Below are positions 42,872 to 54,516 of a stretch of DNA of 64,000 bases, piece by piece; position 1 is the first letter of the stretch; every line of letters begins with the position of its first letter. The DNA is from Clostridiales bacterium. GTDB taxonomy: Bacteria > Bacillota > Desulfotomaculia > Desulfotomaculales > VENG01. The notes below the pieces were generated by a model, which had not been told where the DNA came from, did no database searches, and was given only the letters and a program-made list of their open reading frames with translations. Location of the stretch: positions 1-64,000 of the forward strand of contig JAIPEW010000004.1 in the NCBI GenBank assembly GCA_021736985.1, read 5' to 3'. The translations under genes and the position numbers were made by a program.

Positions 42872-43465
42872 TTATAGCAATCCCTTGGTAGAAAGTAATT
42901 CTTCACTGCACCCTATTAAGGCAGCCTGTCCCATTGACCTTCCCAATCCTTTAAATAATGCTTCTATAATATGATGACAATTCCTTCCGGAAATTTGCCG
43001 CACATGTAGAGTTATCTCGCTGTTTATTGCTAATGCTCTTAAAAACTCTTCTATTAATTCAGTATCAAAATCTCCTACTTTTTCAGCTGGTAATTGTAAT
43101 TCACAGGCTAAGAAACCTCTTCCACTAATATCTACGGCAGTTAATACAAGGGCTTCATCCATAGGTATAACAGCATGCCCGTAACGTGTAATGCCTTTTT
43201 TATCATGCAGGCATTTGTTAAAAACTTTTCCAAGGCATATACCCACATCTTCAACAGTATGATGATAATCAACATGCGTATCTCCCTGTGCATTTACTTT
43301 TAAATAAAAACCCCCGTGTTTAGCCCACAGTTGAAGCATATGATCTAGAAAGGGTACCCCTGTACTTATGTTTGAAGTACTGGTGCTACCGTCCAGATGA
43401 ATTTCTAACTTTACATCAGTTTCATTTGTTTTACGATTAACATTTGCAAAGCGTTTACCTTCCAT
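42872..43465 (-). CDS. hisB: Imidazoleglycerol-phosphate dehydratase
   Basis: GVPFLDHMLQLWAKHGGF, DYHHTVEDVGICLG. Confidence 0.97.
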   Translation of the reverse strand: MEGKRFANVNRKTNETDVKLEIHLDGSTSTSNISTGVPFLDHMLQLWAKHGGFYLKVNAQGDTHVDYHHTVEDVGICLGKVFNKCLHDKKGITRYGHAVIPMDEALVLTAVDISGRGFLACELQLPAEKVGDFDTELIEEFLRALAINSEITLHVRQISGRNCHHIIEALFKGLGRSMGQAALIGCSEELLSTKGLL

Positions 43466-43477
43466 GCAGTACCCCCT

Positions 43478-44542
43478 TTAGCCAGCTGCTTTTACAAGCG
43501 CTTTTATAAAAGCATTGTTTTCATCCCTTGTTCCTACTGAGACTCTTAAACAATTTTCTACTACAGGACTGCTTACATTCCTTATTAAGATGTTATGCTC
43601 TAAAAGTTCACTGTGAACTTTAGCTGCATCACAGGAAGGCTCAAAAAGTATAAAATTTGTTACAGTAGGGTAAACTTTTATATTTAAATTTTTCATTTTA
43701 TTTAATAAGTATTCACGCTCAGCTTTAATATTTTCAATAATATCCTGGTATAACGACAGGTTTTCTAATACAGTAACTGCAGCCAGTTGTGAATAAGTAT
43801 TTAAATTAAACGGCTGCTTCACCCTGCATACCTGCCGTATAACTTCTGGATTTGCAAGCAGATATCCAACTCTTAAACCTGCTAATCCAAAAGATTTTGA
43901 AAAACTGCGTATAACTACCATGTTAGGATATTTACGCAATAATACTGCTGTTGTTTTACCCCCGAATTCTATATACGCTTCATCTACTACTACTAAACAG
44001 TTTACACTATTTAATATTTGTTCCAATTCTTCATGTTTTATCTCATTAGCAGTTGGATTATTAGGTGAACATATAAAAATTATTCTAGTATCAGTATCCT
44101 GTTCATAATTTTTTATTTTCTCGATATCAATGGAAAAACAGCTTTTTCTAGGAATAAATACTGGTTCTGCACCCGCTACCCGGCTGTGCACTTCATACAT
44201 GGAAAAAGTAGGTGAAGTTATAATTACTTTTCCCCCTGCAGCAAAGGTAAGTGCAAGATCCAGAATGATTTCGTCAGAACCGTTCCCAGCCAGTATGTAA
44301 TCTTCGGAAAACCCAGTATAGCTGGCCAGTGCTTTTACCAGGTTATTAGCAAGTGGGTCGGGATAACGATTAAAATAATGTGAATATAACTTTTCGTTAA
44401 TATCATCTTTTACTTCACGAGGAAGATCATACGGGTTTTCGTTAGCATCCAGGCGAATCATTCCAGGATACTGCTGGGGGACATAGGGCTCCATATCCTT
44501 CAAGTCATCCCGGGCAAGTTTTGAAGCACTAAAATTATTCAT
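43478..44542 (-). CDS. hisC: Histidinol-phosphate aminotransferase
   Basis: IRLDANENPYDLP, FSKSFGLAGLRVGY. Confidence 0.96.
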   Translation of the reverse strand: MNNFSASKLARDDLKDMEPYVPQQYPGMIRLDANENPYDLPREVKDDINEKLYSHYFNRYPDPLANNLVKALASYTGFSEDYILAGNGSDEIILDLALTFAAGGKVIITSPTFSMYEVHSRVAGAEPVFIPRKSCFSIDIEKIKNYEQDTDTRIIFICSPNNPTANEIKHEELEQILNSVNCLVVVDEAYIEFGGKTTAVLLRKYPNMVVIRSFSKSFGLAGLRVGYLLANPEVIRQVCRVKQPFNLNTYSQLAAVTVLENLSLYQDIIENIKAEREYLLNKMKNLNIKVYPTVTNFILFEPSCDAAKVHSELLEHNILIRNVSSPVVENCLRVSVGTRDENNAFIKALVKAAG

Positions 44543-45839
44543 CCGGAAATACTCCTTTTTTTCTTATTCTTGTCTCTATTGCCCTGGCATGAGCTTCAAA
44601 TCCTTCTACCCGTGCCAGTTCTATTATAGAAGGAGCTGCTTCCTGCAGTTTTTCCCTGGAATATGATACAACGCTTGTCTTTTTTAAGAATGAATCTACA
44701 TTTAAAGGAGAAAAGAAACGAGCTGTACCGTTTGTAGGTAATATATGATTTGGTCCCGCAAAATAATCGCCAACAGGTTCTGGTGAATTATATCCAAGGA
44801 AAACTGCTCCTGCATTTTTGATTTTTCCCAGCAGCTCGTACGGGCTTTCAACCATTAATTCCAGGTGCTCAGGAGCAATATCATTTGCTATGTCAACAGC
44901 CTGTTCTAAATTTTCAACCAGCACAATACTACCATAATGTTGTAAAGATTCTCTTGCTACTTCTTGCCGCGGGAGCTGTATTAGCTGTGCAGAGAGTTCT
45001 TTTGCTGTATCTTCAGCAATTGCCTGGCTGGTAGTTACTAGTACAGCTGAAGACATGATATCATGTTCTGCCTGCGAGAGCATATCTGCTGCAGCACACT
45101 GTGGGCTAGCATTCTCATCTGCTACTACCAGTACTTCACTGGGACCTGCCAGCATATCAATATCCACCAATCCGTAAACTTGCTGCTTGGCAAGAGTAAC
45201 ATATACATTGCCCGGCCCTGTTATTTTATCGACTTTTGGTATAGTTTCAGTACCATGTGCCAGGGCGGCAACTCCCTGTGCACCACCTACCCTGTATATC
45301 TCATCCACACCGGCTTCTTTTGCTGCAGCTAGCGTGTGAGGGTTTATTTTCCCCCCGGGCCCCGGTGGAGTTACCATGACAATCTTTTTCACACCTGCTA
45401 CCTTAGCAGGTATTGCATTCATTAAAGCAGAAGATGGATATGCAGCAGTACCTCCGGGCACATACACACCAGCTTTTTCTACTGGCCGTATTAATTGCCC
45501 CAATATAGTACCATTACCTTCTGCCTCAAACCAGGACGTTCTTAATTGTTTTTTATGGTGATCTTTAATATTATTTGCGGCAGCAGTAAGCGCAGATATA
45601 AAATCCCGGCTAACTTCATTAAAAGCAGCTTCAATTTCTTCAGGTGTTACCTGTATACTGCCGGGCTCAATCCGGACATTATCAAGCTCAAAAGCATACT
45701 GGCAAACTGCTTTATCTCCATTATCCTTCACATTTTCTATTATACCTTTTACCGTACCGGCGGCATTCTGTCGATCTAACGTTTTGCGATTTTTTATTAC
45801 TTTTAATGTCGGGTGCCCGGGGTATAATATTTCCAGCAT
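44535..45839 (-). CDS. hisD: Histidinol dehydrogenase
   Basis: GVYVPGGTAAYPSSALMNAIPAKVAG, KITGPGNVYV. Confidence 0.97.
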   Translation of the reverse strand: MLEILYPGHPTLKVIKNRKTLDRQNAAGTVKGIIENVKDNGDKAVCQYAFELDNVRIEPGSIQVTPEEIEAAFNEVSRDFISALTAAANNIKDHHKKQLRTSWFEAEGNGTILGQLIRPVEKAGVYVPGGTAAYPSSALMNAIPAKVAGVKKIVMVTPPGPGGKINPHTLAAAKEAGVDEIYRVGGAQGVAALAHGTETIPKVDKITGPGNVYVTLAKQQVYGLVDIDMLAGPSEVLVVADENASPQCAAADMLSQAEHDIMSSAVLVTTSQAIAEDTAKELSAQLIQLPRQEVARESLQHYGSIVLVENLEQAVDIANDIAPEHLELMVESPYELLGKIKNAGAVFLGYNSPEPVGDYFAGPNHILPTNGTARFFSPLNVDSFLKKTSVVSYSREKLQEAAPSIIELARVEGFEAHARAIETRIRKKGVFPDE

Positions 45840-45916
45840 TTTTACACATCCTTTAATTAGTTAAAACATTAACATGTAGATATAATAAAACAAAATCAAT
45901 ACTCTGTCAAATATTT

Positions 45917-46213
45917 TTAATCTTTATCAACTCTGGAAAATACAATTTGGTAACCATCAGCACCATAATTCAATGCTCTCTTTACCCTGCTGATTGTTGC
46001 TGTGCTAGCCCCTGTCTGCTCAGCTATATCACCATAAGTATACTCACCTTTTAACATCCTAGCTACTTCCAATCTCTGGGCTAGGGATTTTAATTCGGCA
46101 ATCGTGCAAATGTCTTCAAAAAATTGATAACACTCTTCATTGTTTTCCAGGGTTAAAATGGCTTCAAACAACCTATCCAGCATAGGGTCCCGTAATTTTT
46201 TACTGTAAGGCAA
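45917..46213 (-). CDS. YerC/YecD family TrpR-superfamily regulator
   Basis: ELKSLAQRLEVARMLKGEYTYGDIAEQTGASTATISRVKRALNYG. Confidence 0.9.
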   Translation of the reverse strand: MPYSKKLRDPMLDRLFEAILTLENNEECYQFFEDICTIAELKSLAQRLEVARMLKGEYTYGDIAEQTGASTATISRVKRALNYGADGYQIVFSRVDKD

Positions 46214-46315
46214 GCATTTTCCCTCCTGCTCTGGCTTATATTCATTCCGTACTTGTATTCTATAAGTTTACCCCTAATCCTTTTTAGTATTGCAAAGAAT
46301 TAAAGTATTAGCGTG

Positions 46316-46350
46316 AAAAATTTCAGCAGTTTTAAACTGCTGAAATTCGT
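46316..46350 (-). terminator. Terminator downstream of purD
   Basis: AATTTCAGCAGTTTAAAACTGCTGAAATTTTT. Confidence 0.8.
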
Positions 46351-46369
46351 ATAGTACTATGCATAATAG

Positions 46370-47644
46370 TTATTTCGAGCCTGGTATTGCCTTTCTACCT
46401 ATATCCGTACGGTAGTACATATTTTCAAAATATATGGCTTTAATTCCGCGGTAAACATTTTCAACAGCTTCATTTAAATCACTGCCTTCAGCAATAACAT
46501 TAAGTACTCTGCCGCCAGCTGTTACGATTTCTCCATCTTTTAAGCTTGTACCAGCATGGAATACCTCTACATTGCAGGGTACAGCTCTCAATCCTTGTAT
46601 ATGTAAATTTTTCTTGTATTTACCAGGGTAGCCGCCAGAAGCAATTACAACGCTAACACAAGCTCCTTCTTTCCATTTTATTTCTATGTCCTGCAGGTTT
46701 TCATTAATTATCCCTTTAATAACAGTTACAAGATCTGTTTCCAGCATTTTAATTAAAGGTTGAGCTTCTGGATCTCCAAAACGCACATTATATTCCAGTA
46801 CTTTCGGACCGCTTTTTGTAATCATCAGTCCTGCATATAATATCCCTTTGTAATTATGTCCCTCTGCTCTTACACCTTTTACAGTTGGGATTAGTATTTC
46901 TTCTAATACTTTTTGCTGCAGCCCGGTAGTGCATACAGGGGTTGGACAATATGCTCCCATGCCACCGGTATTCGGGCCCTTATCTCTGTCATAAACCTGC
47001 TTATGATCCTGTGCAGGCAGCATAGGATATACGCTCTTTCCATCAGTAAAAGCCAGGATACTAACTTCTTCTCCATCCAGGCATTCTTCTATAATAATTT
47101 TATCTCCTGCATTTCCAAAAATACGCTCAACCATAATAGATTCTATTGCAGAAAGTGCTGTTTCCTTATCCCTGGCAACTATTACTCCTTTTCCCTCGGC
47201 AAGCCCGTCAGCCTTAATTACACAGGGGATACTATTAGCATCATGTATATATTTTTTCGCATTTTCAGCATCTGAAAAAATTTTATATTTTGCAGTAGGT
47301 ATATCATATTTATGCATAAAATCTTTTGCAAAAACCTTGCTGCTTTCTAATTCCGCAGCTTTTTTTTCAGGCCCAAATATCTGCATACCTTCTTTTATAA
47401 ATTCATCTACAATTCCATTTGACAAGGGTATCTCGGGACCTACCACAGTTATATCTACATCTTCCTTTTTAGCTAAATCAACCAGTCCCGGAATATCTTC
47501 CGGAGATACAGAAAAACAGTCTGCTATTTCTGCAATACCTGCGTTTCCAGGTGCGCATAATATTTTGCTTGTGCTTGGACTTTGGGCAAGTTTCCATACA
47601 AGAGCATGCTCACGCCCGCCGCCGCCAACAACAAGTATTTTCAT
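46370..47644 (-). CDS. purD: Phosphoribosylamine-glycine ligase
   Basis: MKILVVGGGGREHALVWKLAQSP. Confidence 0.97.
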   Translation of the reverse strand: MKILVVGGGGREHALVWKLAQSPSTSKILCAPGNAGIAEIADCFSVSPEDIPGLVDLAKKEDVDITVVGPEIPLSNGIVDEFIKEGMQIFGPEKKAAELESSKVFAKDFMHKYDIPTAKYKIFSDAENAKKYIHDANSIPCVIKADGLAEGKGVIVARDKETALSAIESIMVERIFGNAGDKIIIEECLDGEEVSILAFTDGKSVYPMLPAQDHKQVYDRDKGPNTGGMGAYCPTPVCTTGLQQKVLEEILIPTVKGVRAEGHNYKGILYAGLMITKSGPKVLEYNVRFGDPEAQPLIKMLETDLVTVIKGIINENLQDIEIKWKEGACVSVVIASGGYPGKYKKNLHIQGLRAVPCNVEVFHAGTSLKDGEIVTAGGRVLNVIAEGSDLNEAVENVYRGIKAIYFENMYYRTDIGRKAIPGSK

Positions 47645-47677
47645 ATAAATACAGCCTCCTAATTAAACTTGCACACA

Positions 47678-47720
47678 CAATAAGTAAAAAATCGTGCCCG
47701 GTACGATTTTTTACTTATTG
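47678..47720. repeat. 43-bp palindrome, purD-purH intergenic
   Basis: CAATAAGTAAAAAATCGT GCCCGGT ACGATTTTTTACTTATTG, perfect 18-bp arms. Confidence 0.9.
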
Positions 47721-47734
47721 CTAAAAATTTTATA

Positions 47735-49276
47735 TTAATGCCTGAAATGGCGCATACCGGTAAATACCATGGTCATGCCGTGCTCATCGGCAGCTTTTAT
47801 GGATTCATCATCCCGCATTGATCCCCCGGGCTGAACTACTGTACCTATTCCTGCCTGTGCTGCTTGATCCACTGTATCCCTGAAAGGGAAAAATGCATCG
47901 GAGGCCATAACAGCACCTTTTACCATATCCCCTGCCTGCTCCAGGGCAATACTTGCAGAACCTACGCGGTTCATCTGTCCTGCACCTACTCCCAATAAAC
48001 GGCGATTTTTTACCACTACGATAGCATTGGATTTAACGTGTTTCACCACGGTCATAGCAAATATTACATCATCCATTACCGCATCTGCAGGCTTCTCTCG
48101 TGTTACGGTTTTTAACTTATCAGTATCAATTACATCACTGTCAACATCCTGTACCAAAAAACCACCGTTTACTTTGCGTACTTCTATATTATCAGTAGAA
48201 GGCTTATCAAGGGCCCCTGTCTCTAAAATACGCAAGTTTTTCTTTCCTTGTAATACCTCAAGCGCGCTAGCATCATATCCCGGGGCAATTACAGCTTCGA
48301 TAAAAATCTGCGCCATTTCAGCTGCAGCTTCTTTATTTACCACTCGATTAAAAGCTACTATGCCGCCAAAAGCAGAAACAGGGTCTGTTTCATAAGCAAG
48401 CTTATATGCATCTAAAATATTTTCTGCACACGCTGTACCGCAGGGATTGTTATGTTTAACAATGACGCAAGCAGTATCAGAAAACTCCCTTACTAATTCA
48501 AATGCAGAATCTATATCTAAAATATTGTTGTATGAAAGTTCTTTACCATGTATTTGTTTAGCATTGGAAATACAGGGCCCGCTTACTGATTCGTCCTGGT
48601 AAAATGCAGCCCTTTGTTGGGGATTTTCTCCGTAGCGAAGCTGCTGCTTTCTTTTAGCTTTTAAATTTATTTCTGCCGGGAAAGAATCATCCTGGCTTAA
48701 CTCTTTTTGCATATATTCACTAATTGCCGCATCATAAGAAGCAGTATGTGAAAATGCTTCCAGGGCCAGCTGCATGCGTAATTCATCGCTGACTTCTCCG
48801 GATTCAATGGCTTTTATAATATCATCATACCGCTCCGGGTTCACTACTACAGTTACATAACAATGGTTTTTGGCAGCAGCTCTCAATAATGTGGGCCCGC
48901 CAATATCAATATTTTCAACAGCCTCTTCCCTGCTAACCTCCGGCTTTGCGACAGTTTCTTTAAAAGGGTACAAGTTAACGGCTACCAGGTCAATTGGTTT
49001 AATATCATGCTGTTCCAGTTGGCCCATATGTTCCAGAGTACGCATGGCAAGTATACCACCGTGCACCGCAGGGTGAAGTGTTTTTACCCTTCCGTCCAGT
49101 ATCTCTGGAAAACCTGTAACATCTGAAACATAGGTCACGGGTATACCAGCCTGCTGCAGTTTTTTTGCAGTTCCGCCCGTAGAAATAATTTCTATTCCCA
49201 TTTTTGAAAGAGACTGTGCAAATTCGACTACCCCGGTCTTGTCAGATAAACTTATTAGCGCCCGTTTACATGACAC
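47735..49276 (-). CDS. purH: Bifunctional AICAR transformylase/IMP cyclohydrolase
   Basis: [32 protein letters not shown]. Confidence 0.97.
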   Translation of the reverse strand: MSCKRALISLSDKTGVVEFAQSLSKMGIEIISTGGTAKKLQQAGIPVTYVSDVTGFPEILDGRVKTLHPAVHGGILAMRTLEHMGQLEQHDIKPIDLVAVNLYPFKETVAKPEVSREEAVENIDIGGPTLLRAAAKNHCYVTVVVNPERYDDIIKAIESGEVSDELRMQLALEAFSHTASYDAAISEYMQKELSQDDSFPAEINLKAKRKQQLRYGENPQQRAAFYQDESVSGPCISNAKQIHGKELSYNNILDIDSAFELVREFSDTACVIVKHNNPCGTACAENILDAYKLAYETDPVSAFGGIVAFNRVVNKEAAAEMAQIFIEAVIAPGYDASALEVLQGKKNLRILETGALDKPSTDNIEVRKVNGGFLVQDVDSDVIDTDKLKTVTREKPADAVMDDVIFAMTVVKHVKSNAIVVVKNRRLLGVGAGQMNRVGSASIALEQAGDMVKGAVMASDAFFPFRDTVDQAAQAGIGTVVQPGGSMRDDESIKAADEHGMTMVFTGMRHFRH

Positions 49277-49297
49277 CTAAATCCCCTCCGTATCCTA

Positions 49298-49909
49298 TTA
49301 ATATAATATATTAACTTTTTGCCCGCATATTTTTATCTTTTCTTCTAAGAAAAGCTTTACTGCCCTTGGATAAATCTCATGTTCTTGCTCCAGTATCCGA
49401 TCAGCCAGATCTTCTACAGAGTCTTCCTGGTGCACAGTCACTACCGACTGCAATATTATAGGCCCCGTATCCATTCCCGAGTCGACAAAGTGAACTGTAC
49501 ACCCGCTAAACCTCACCCCGTAATCCAGGGCCTGTTTTTGAGCATCCAGTCCCGGAAATGCAGGCAGCAGTGACGGGTGTATATTTAAGATGTGGTTTTT
49601 GTATTCTTTTAATAGCATTTGTCCCACCATGCGCATATAACCCGCCAGGCATATTAATTTCACACCGTGCTCTTTAAAATATTCTACTATTTTTTTTTCA
49701 TATTCTTCTTTACTGTCAAATTGGACAGGATCAATATAATATGCCGGGATACTCTCGCTGGAAGCTCTTTGCAGTGCATACGCTTCCTGTTTATCACTTA
49801 TTACAACGGCCACGCGGCCCGGTATATATTCGTTCCTACAAGCGTCAAGTATAGACTGCAGGTTAGAGCCTCTCCCTGATGCCAGTACACCTATCAACTG
49901 CCCAGGCAT
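49298..49909 (-). CDS. purN: Phosphoribosylglycinamide formyltransferase
   Basis: IGVLASGRGSNLQSILDA; start at MPGQL. Confidence 0.96.
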   Translation of the reverse strand: MPGQLIGVLASGRGSNLQSILDACRNEYIPGRVAVVISDKQEAYALQRASSESIPAYYIDPVQFDSKEEYEKKIVEYFKEHGVKLICLAGYMRMVGQMLLKEYKNHILNIHPSLLPAFPGLDAQKQALDYGVRFSGCTVHFVDSGMDTGPIILQSVVTVHQEDSVEDLADRILEQEHEIYPRAVKLFLEEKIKICGQKVNILY

Positions 49910-49939
49910 AAGTTTCACCCCGTTACTATTATTAATTAG

Positions 49940-49982
49940 CAATAAGTCAAAAATCGTACCGTGCACGATTTTTGACTTATTG
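49940..49982. repeat. 43-bp palindrome, purN-purM intergenic
   Basis: CAATAAGTCAAAAATCGT ACCGTGC ACGATTTTTGACTTATTG, perfect 18-bp arms. Confidence 0.9.
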
Positions 49983-49985
49983 TAC

Positions 49986-51026
49986 TTAACAAAAAGTTAT
50001 TCCTTCATCGCGGGTTACTTCACCTATACAGTATGCTTTTTCACCGTTTTCAGCCAGTGCATTCAGCACTGCCTGATACTGCGAACAAGGTACTGCTATA
50101 ATTAACCCGATGCCCATATTAAATGTGCGTAGCATTTCATAATCTCTCAATTCAGTTATTCCTTTTATAAGTTTAAAAACAGGAGGAATCTGCCAGGAAT
50201 CTTTATGTATACGGGCCCCGGTACCTGTCGGAAGCATGCGGGGAACATTATCGACCAATCCACCACCGGTTACATGAGCCATTCCTTTAATATTAAATCT
50301 TTTAAGCAGCGGTTGAACTAATTTTACGTATACTCGGGTAGGTTCAAGCATTTCTTCACCAACTGTCCTGCCAAGGGTGGAAAGATAAGTATCCATTTTA
50401 TATCCTGCCCGGTCTAAAAGAGCCTTGCGGGCAAGAGAGTAACCGTTGCTGTGCAGGCCGGTGGAAGGCAGCCCTATTAAAACATCCCCGGAATTTATAC
50501 TGGAACCAGTAATTATACTGTTTTTATCAACCATGCCAACTACAAAACCTGCCAGGTCATACTCATCTTCACCATAAAAACCAGGCATTTCTGCAGTTTC
50601 GCCTCCTATAAGAGCACACCCAGCCTGGCTGCATCCCCGGGCAACACCGGACACTATAGATGCCACATTTTCCGGCTTCATTTTGCCAACAGCAAGGTAA
50701 TCCAAAAAAAACAAGGGCTCAGCCCCCTGGACCAGTATATCATTTATACACATGGCAGCACAGTCAATGCCAATCGTGTCATGTTTGTCCATCAACATGG
50801 CTATTTTCAACTTTGTACCTACTCCGTCTGTCCCAGATACCAGTACCGGTTCCCGGCAATGCGACATGTCCGGTGCAAAAAGCCCACTAAAACCGCCAAT
50901 ATCATCTATAACCTCCGGGCGGTGAGTACTTTTAACAGCGGTACGCATTAAATCGACAGCCTTATTACCGGCATCGATATCAACCCCGGAAGCAGCATAT
51001 GTCAGTGGTTCCTTCTTTTCGTTCAT
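49986..51026 (-). CDS. purM: Phosphoribosylformylglycinamidine cyclo-ligase
   Basis: [32 protein letters not shown]. Confidence 0.97.
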   Translation of the reverse strand: MNEKKEPLTYAASGVDIDAGNKAVDLMRTAVKSTHRPEVIDDIGGFSGLFAPDMSHCREPVLVSGTDGVGTKLKIAMLMDKHDTIGIDCAAMCINDILVQGAEPLFFLDYLAVGKMKPENVASIVSGVARGCSQAGCALIGGETAEMPGFYGEDEYDLAGFVVGMVDKNSIITGSSINSGDVLIGLPSTGLHSNGYSLARKALLDRAGYKMDTYLSTLGRTVGEEMLEPTRVYVKLVQPLLKRFNIKGMAHVTGGGLVDNVPRMLPTGTGARIHKDSWQIPPVFKLIKGITELRDYEMLRTFNMGIGLIIAVPCSQYQAVLNALAENGEKAYCIGEVTRDEGITFC

Positions 51027-51038
51027 TTTATCCTCCTA

Positions 51039-52469
51039 CTATTCCAGGCTGTATTTCCCCTTGATATTGGGTTTTACCACTTCTACCGGGTAAATTCCAC
51101 TAAAACAGGCAGTACAGAAATTTTCCTGATAATCCCCAAAAACGCTTAATAATCCTTCCAAACTCAAATAATATAAGTCATCTGCTCCTATAGTAGAACG
51201 AACCTCCTCCAGAGGTTTCTGGGCAGCTATTAGTTCCTGCTCATCTGAAGTATCAATTCCGTAATAACATGAATGTACGACCGGTGGAGAGCTCAAACAC
51301 ATGTAAACTTTTTTAACACCACATTCACGCAGCATACTAACAAGTTTACCGCTGGTTGTTCCACGTACCAGTGAATCATCTACCATTACTACTCTTTTAC
51401 CTTCTAAAACTTCCCGGACCGGGTTTAATTTTAACCTTACTCCCAGCTCACGCATATCCTGGGTTGGTTGTATAAAAGTACGCCCTATATACCTGTTCTT
51501 AACCAATCCCTCTTCAAAGGGAATGCCAGAAGCTTCAGCATACCCCCGTGCCGATGTAGTACCAGAATCAGGTACAGGTATTACCAGGTCTGCATCAACT
51601 GGATATTCCTTTGCCAGTTGATGACCTAACTTTCTGCGCACCCTATTTACATTAAAACCATCTATTATGCTGTCCGGCCGGGCAAGATATATATACTCAA
51701 ATATACAATGTGCTTTGTTTTGAACAGGTAGTGCCTGTAAAGAATGCAACCCGTTTCGATCAAGTATTATAATTTCACCGGGATTCACATCACGCATAAA
51801 TTTAGCACCTACAGTATCTAGAGCACATGATTCTGACGCTACTACATATCCTTTATCCAGAGTACCAATACATAAAGGCCTCAACCCGTGAGGATCACGC
51901 ATAGCAATTAATTTATCTTCTGTAATAATAAGCAGGGAATATGCTCCTTTTATATCTATCGCACATTTCATGCAGGCTTGCTCAAGGGAACTCTGGCCGT
52001 AACGGGCAATCAAATTAACTATAACTTCACTGTCGGTAGATGATTGAAAAACAGAACCAGTGGACAACAGCTGGGACCGCAGCTCTGTCACATTTGTCAG
52101 GTTTCCGTTATGTGCCAGGCCTAAATGTCCACCTGTATACCGAAAAACAAGAGGTTGAGCATTAACGGGATGACTGGAACCCGTAGTAGAATAACGCACA
52201 TGACCTATGGCTATTTCTCCCCCGGTTATACTATCCAGGCTCTCGCCAGAGAAAACTTCTGGTACCAGGCCCATACCTTTATACAGCTGAACACGCTTTC
52301 CATCGGCTGTTGCAATTCCAGCACTTTCCTGACCGCGATGCTGCAGGGCATAAAGGCCATAATAGGTAAGATGTGCAACATCTTTATTCGGAGCATATAT
52401 GCCAAAAACCCCACACTCTTCGTGGAGTTTATCAGTATAATCTTTTTTAGAAACGTAACCGGCCATCAT
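51039..52469 (-). CDS. purF: Amidophosphoribosyltransferase
   Basis: EECGVFGIYAPN, VVMVDDSLVRGTTSGKLV. Confidence 0.97.
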   Translation of the reverse strand: MMAGYVSKKDYTDKLHEECGVFGIYAPNKDVAHLTYYGLYALQHRGQESAGIATADGKRVQLYKGMGLVPEVFSGESLDSITGGEIAIGHVRYSTTGSSHPVNAQPLVFRYTGGHLGLAHNGNLTNVTELRSQLLSTGSVFQSSTDSEVIVNLIARYGQSSLEQACMKCAIDIKGAYSLLIITEDKLIAMRDPHGLRPLCIGTLDKGYVVASESCALDTVGAKFMRDVNPGEIIILDRNGLHSLQALPVQNKAHCIFEYIYLARPDSIIDGFNVNRVRRKLGHQLAKEYPVDADLVIPVPDSGTTSARGYAEASGIPFEEGLVKNRYIGRTFIQPTQDMRELGVRLKLNPVREVLEGKRVVMVDDSLVRGTTSGKLVSMLRECGVKKVYMCLSSPPVVHSCYYGIDTSDEQELIAAQKPLEEVRSTIGADDLYYLSLEGLLSVFGDYQENFCTACFSGIYPVEVVKPNIKGKYSLE

Positions 52470-52488
52470 ATTTCCTCCCTGCTTTATG

Positions 52489-53196
52489 TTACTTTCCGGT
52501 CAGCCTGCGTCTTACTTCAATGTAAGCATCTTCTACGCTGCCCATATCCCGGCGAAAACGATCTTTATCCAACTTTTCCCTGGTATCTTTATCCCAGAAA
52601 CGACAAGTATCCGGGGATATTTCATCTCCCAGCAATATTTCACTTTTATGCCTTCCAAATTCAAGCTTGTAATCAACTAAATCAAGGTTCTTAGCATTCA
52701 GATCCTGTATTAATATATCATTTATCTTTAAGGCAGTTTCTTTTATATACTGCATTTCATCTTTTGAAGCAAGGCCAGCTATTTTTATGTGATCATCATT
52801 GATTAGCGGATCACCAAGTTCATCACTCTTATAATAATATTCAACTACCGGCCCGGGCAGAACAGTCCCCTCTTCCATTCCCAGTCGCCTGGCCAGGGAA
52901 CCAGCAGCAATATTGCGAACGACTACTTCAACCGCAATGATATCCAGTGATTTAACCAGCATTTCATTTAATCCTGTATACTCTACATAATGAGTTGGTA
53001 TTCCCTTGTTTTGCAAAAGCTCAAAAAAGTAAGTAGATATCTGGTTATTTAGGCTGCCTTTTCCTGTTATAGTACCTTTTTTAGCACCATTATAGGCAGT
53101 TGCATCATCCCTGTACTCTACAAGAAAAACATCCGGATCATCTGTTTTATAAATGCATTTTGCCTTACCTTGATAAAGAAAATCCTTTTTTTCCAT
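52489..53196 (-). CDS. purC: SAICAR synthetase
   Basis: [34 protein letters not shown]. Confidence 0.97.
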   Translation of the reverse strand: MEKKDFLYQGKAKCIYKTDDPDVFLVEYRDDATAYNGAKKGTITGKGSLNNQISTYFFELLQNKGIPTHYVEYTGLNEMLVKSLDIIAVEVVVRNIAAGSLARRLGMEEGTVLPGPVVEYYYKSDELGDPLINDDHIKIAGLASKDEMQYIKETALKINDILIQDLNAKNLDLVDYKLEFGRHKSEILLGDEISPDTCRFWDKDTREKLDKDRFRRDMGSVEDAYIEVRRRLTGK

Positions 53197-53210
53197 GTTT
53201 ATACCCCCGT

Positions 53211-54512
53211 TTAAAGCCCGAAGCGAGCGTAAATTTTGTCTATATTTTTTAAATGGTTTTCATAATTAAATATTTCATCCAGTTCATCAGCAGATAGCAT
53301 TTCTACCACTTCGGAATCCTTTTCCAGGAGCGAGCGGAAGTGCTCCCCGGTTCTCCAGCATTCCATGGCATTACGCTGTACTAATTCATAAGATTTTTCG
53401 CGGCTCAAACCTTTATTTACCAGCGCTAAAAGTGTACTCTGTGAATATATAAGCCCCTTTGTACGTTCCATATTATGCTTCATTTTTTCAGGATAAATAA
53501 GAAGGTTTTCAACAATATCAATAATCTTGTAAAGCATATAATCCAGCGTTATTGTACTATCAGGTATAATTACTCTTTCTATCGAAGAGTGAGATATATC
53601 CCTTTCATGCCATAGAGATACATTTTCCATTGCTGCCAGCGCATTGCCGCGGAGTAAACGTGCCAATCCAGATATCCGTTCAACAGTTATAGGATTTCTT
53701 TTGTGCGGCATAGCAGATGAACCTTTTTGTCCCTTGGCAAAATACTCCTCCGCCTCCCGTATGTCCGTGCGCTGCAGGCTGCGAATCTCCGTAGAAAACT
53801 TTTCCAGGGAACTGCCGACTACTGCCATTGAATTCATATACTCGGCATGCCGGTCTCTTTGAAGGACCTGGGTAGATATTCTGGCAGGCTTCAAACCCAT
53901 GCTCCTGGCAACAGAATCTTCAACTTCCGGGTCAACATTTGCATAACTGCCAACAGCCCCTGAGATCTTTCCTACGCTGATAGTTTCTACAGCCTGTTCC
54001 ATACGTTTAATGTTACGCTCGGTTTCTGAAGCCCATAAAAGCATTTTCATCCCGAATGTCATGGGCTCGGCATGTACACCATGAGTTCTGCCTATCATAA
54101 CAGTTTCTCTGTGTTCAACAGCTTTACTTAAAAGTACTTCATGCAATTTTTTCAACCGGGACAATATTTGTTCTGCAGCTTGCTTCATTAAAGCTGCCAG
54201 AGCAGTATCAACTACATCAGTAGATGTAAGACCCATGTGTATATATTTAGAAGCATCCCCCACGTATTCTCCCACACAGGTTAAAAATGATATAACATCA
54301 TGGTTGGTTACTTCTTCGATTTCGTCAATTCTTTTTATGTTGAAATCGGCTTTTTCTTTTATTTCCTTTAAAGCATCACTGGGAATATAACCCAGTTTAT
54401 TCATTGCTTCACATGCATGTATCTCTACCTCTAACCACGTACGAAACTTATTTTCCTGGGACCAGATTTCTTTCATTTCGGGAAGGGTATATCGCTCAAT
54501 CAAGCTTACCAC
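53211..54512 (-). CDS. purB: Adenylosuccinate lyase
   Basis: [17 protein letters not shown]. Confidence 0.97.
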   Translation of the reverse strand: MVSLIERYTLPEMKEIWSQENKFRTWLEVEIHACEAMNKLGYIPSDALKEIKEKADFNIKRIDEIEEVTNHDVISFLTCVGEYVGDASKYIHMGLTSTDVVDTALAALMKQAAEQILSRLKKLHEVLLSKAVEHRETVMIGRTHGVHAEPMTFGMKMLLWASETERNIKRMEQAVETISVGKISGAVGSYANVDPEVEDSVARSMGLKPARISTQVLQRDRHAEYMNSMAVVGSSLEKFSTEIRSLQRTDIREAEEYFAKGQKGSSAMPHKRNPITVERISGLARLLRGNALAAMENVSLWHERDISHSSIERVIIPDSTITLDYMLYKIIDIVENLLIYPEKMKHNMERTKGLIYSQSTLLALVNKGLSREKSYELVQRNAMECWRTGEHFRSLLEKDSEVVEMLSADELDEIFNYENHLKNIDKIYARFGL

Positions 54513-54516
54513 TCCT

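Noticed and set aside
52125-52694. Plus-strand 189-aa ORF opposite purF/purC
   Set aside because: Shadow ORF spanning two real genes and their gap; no recognisable domain.
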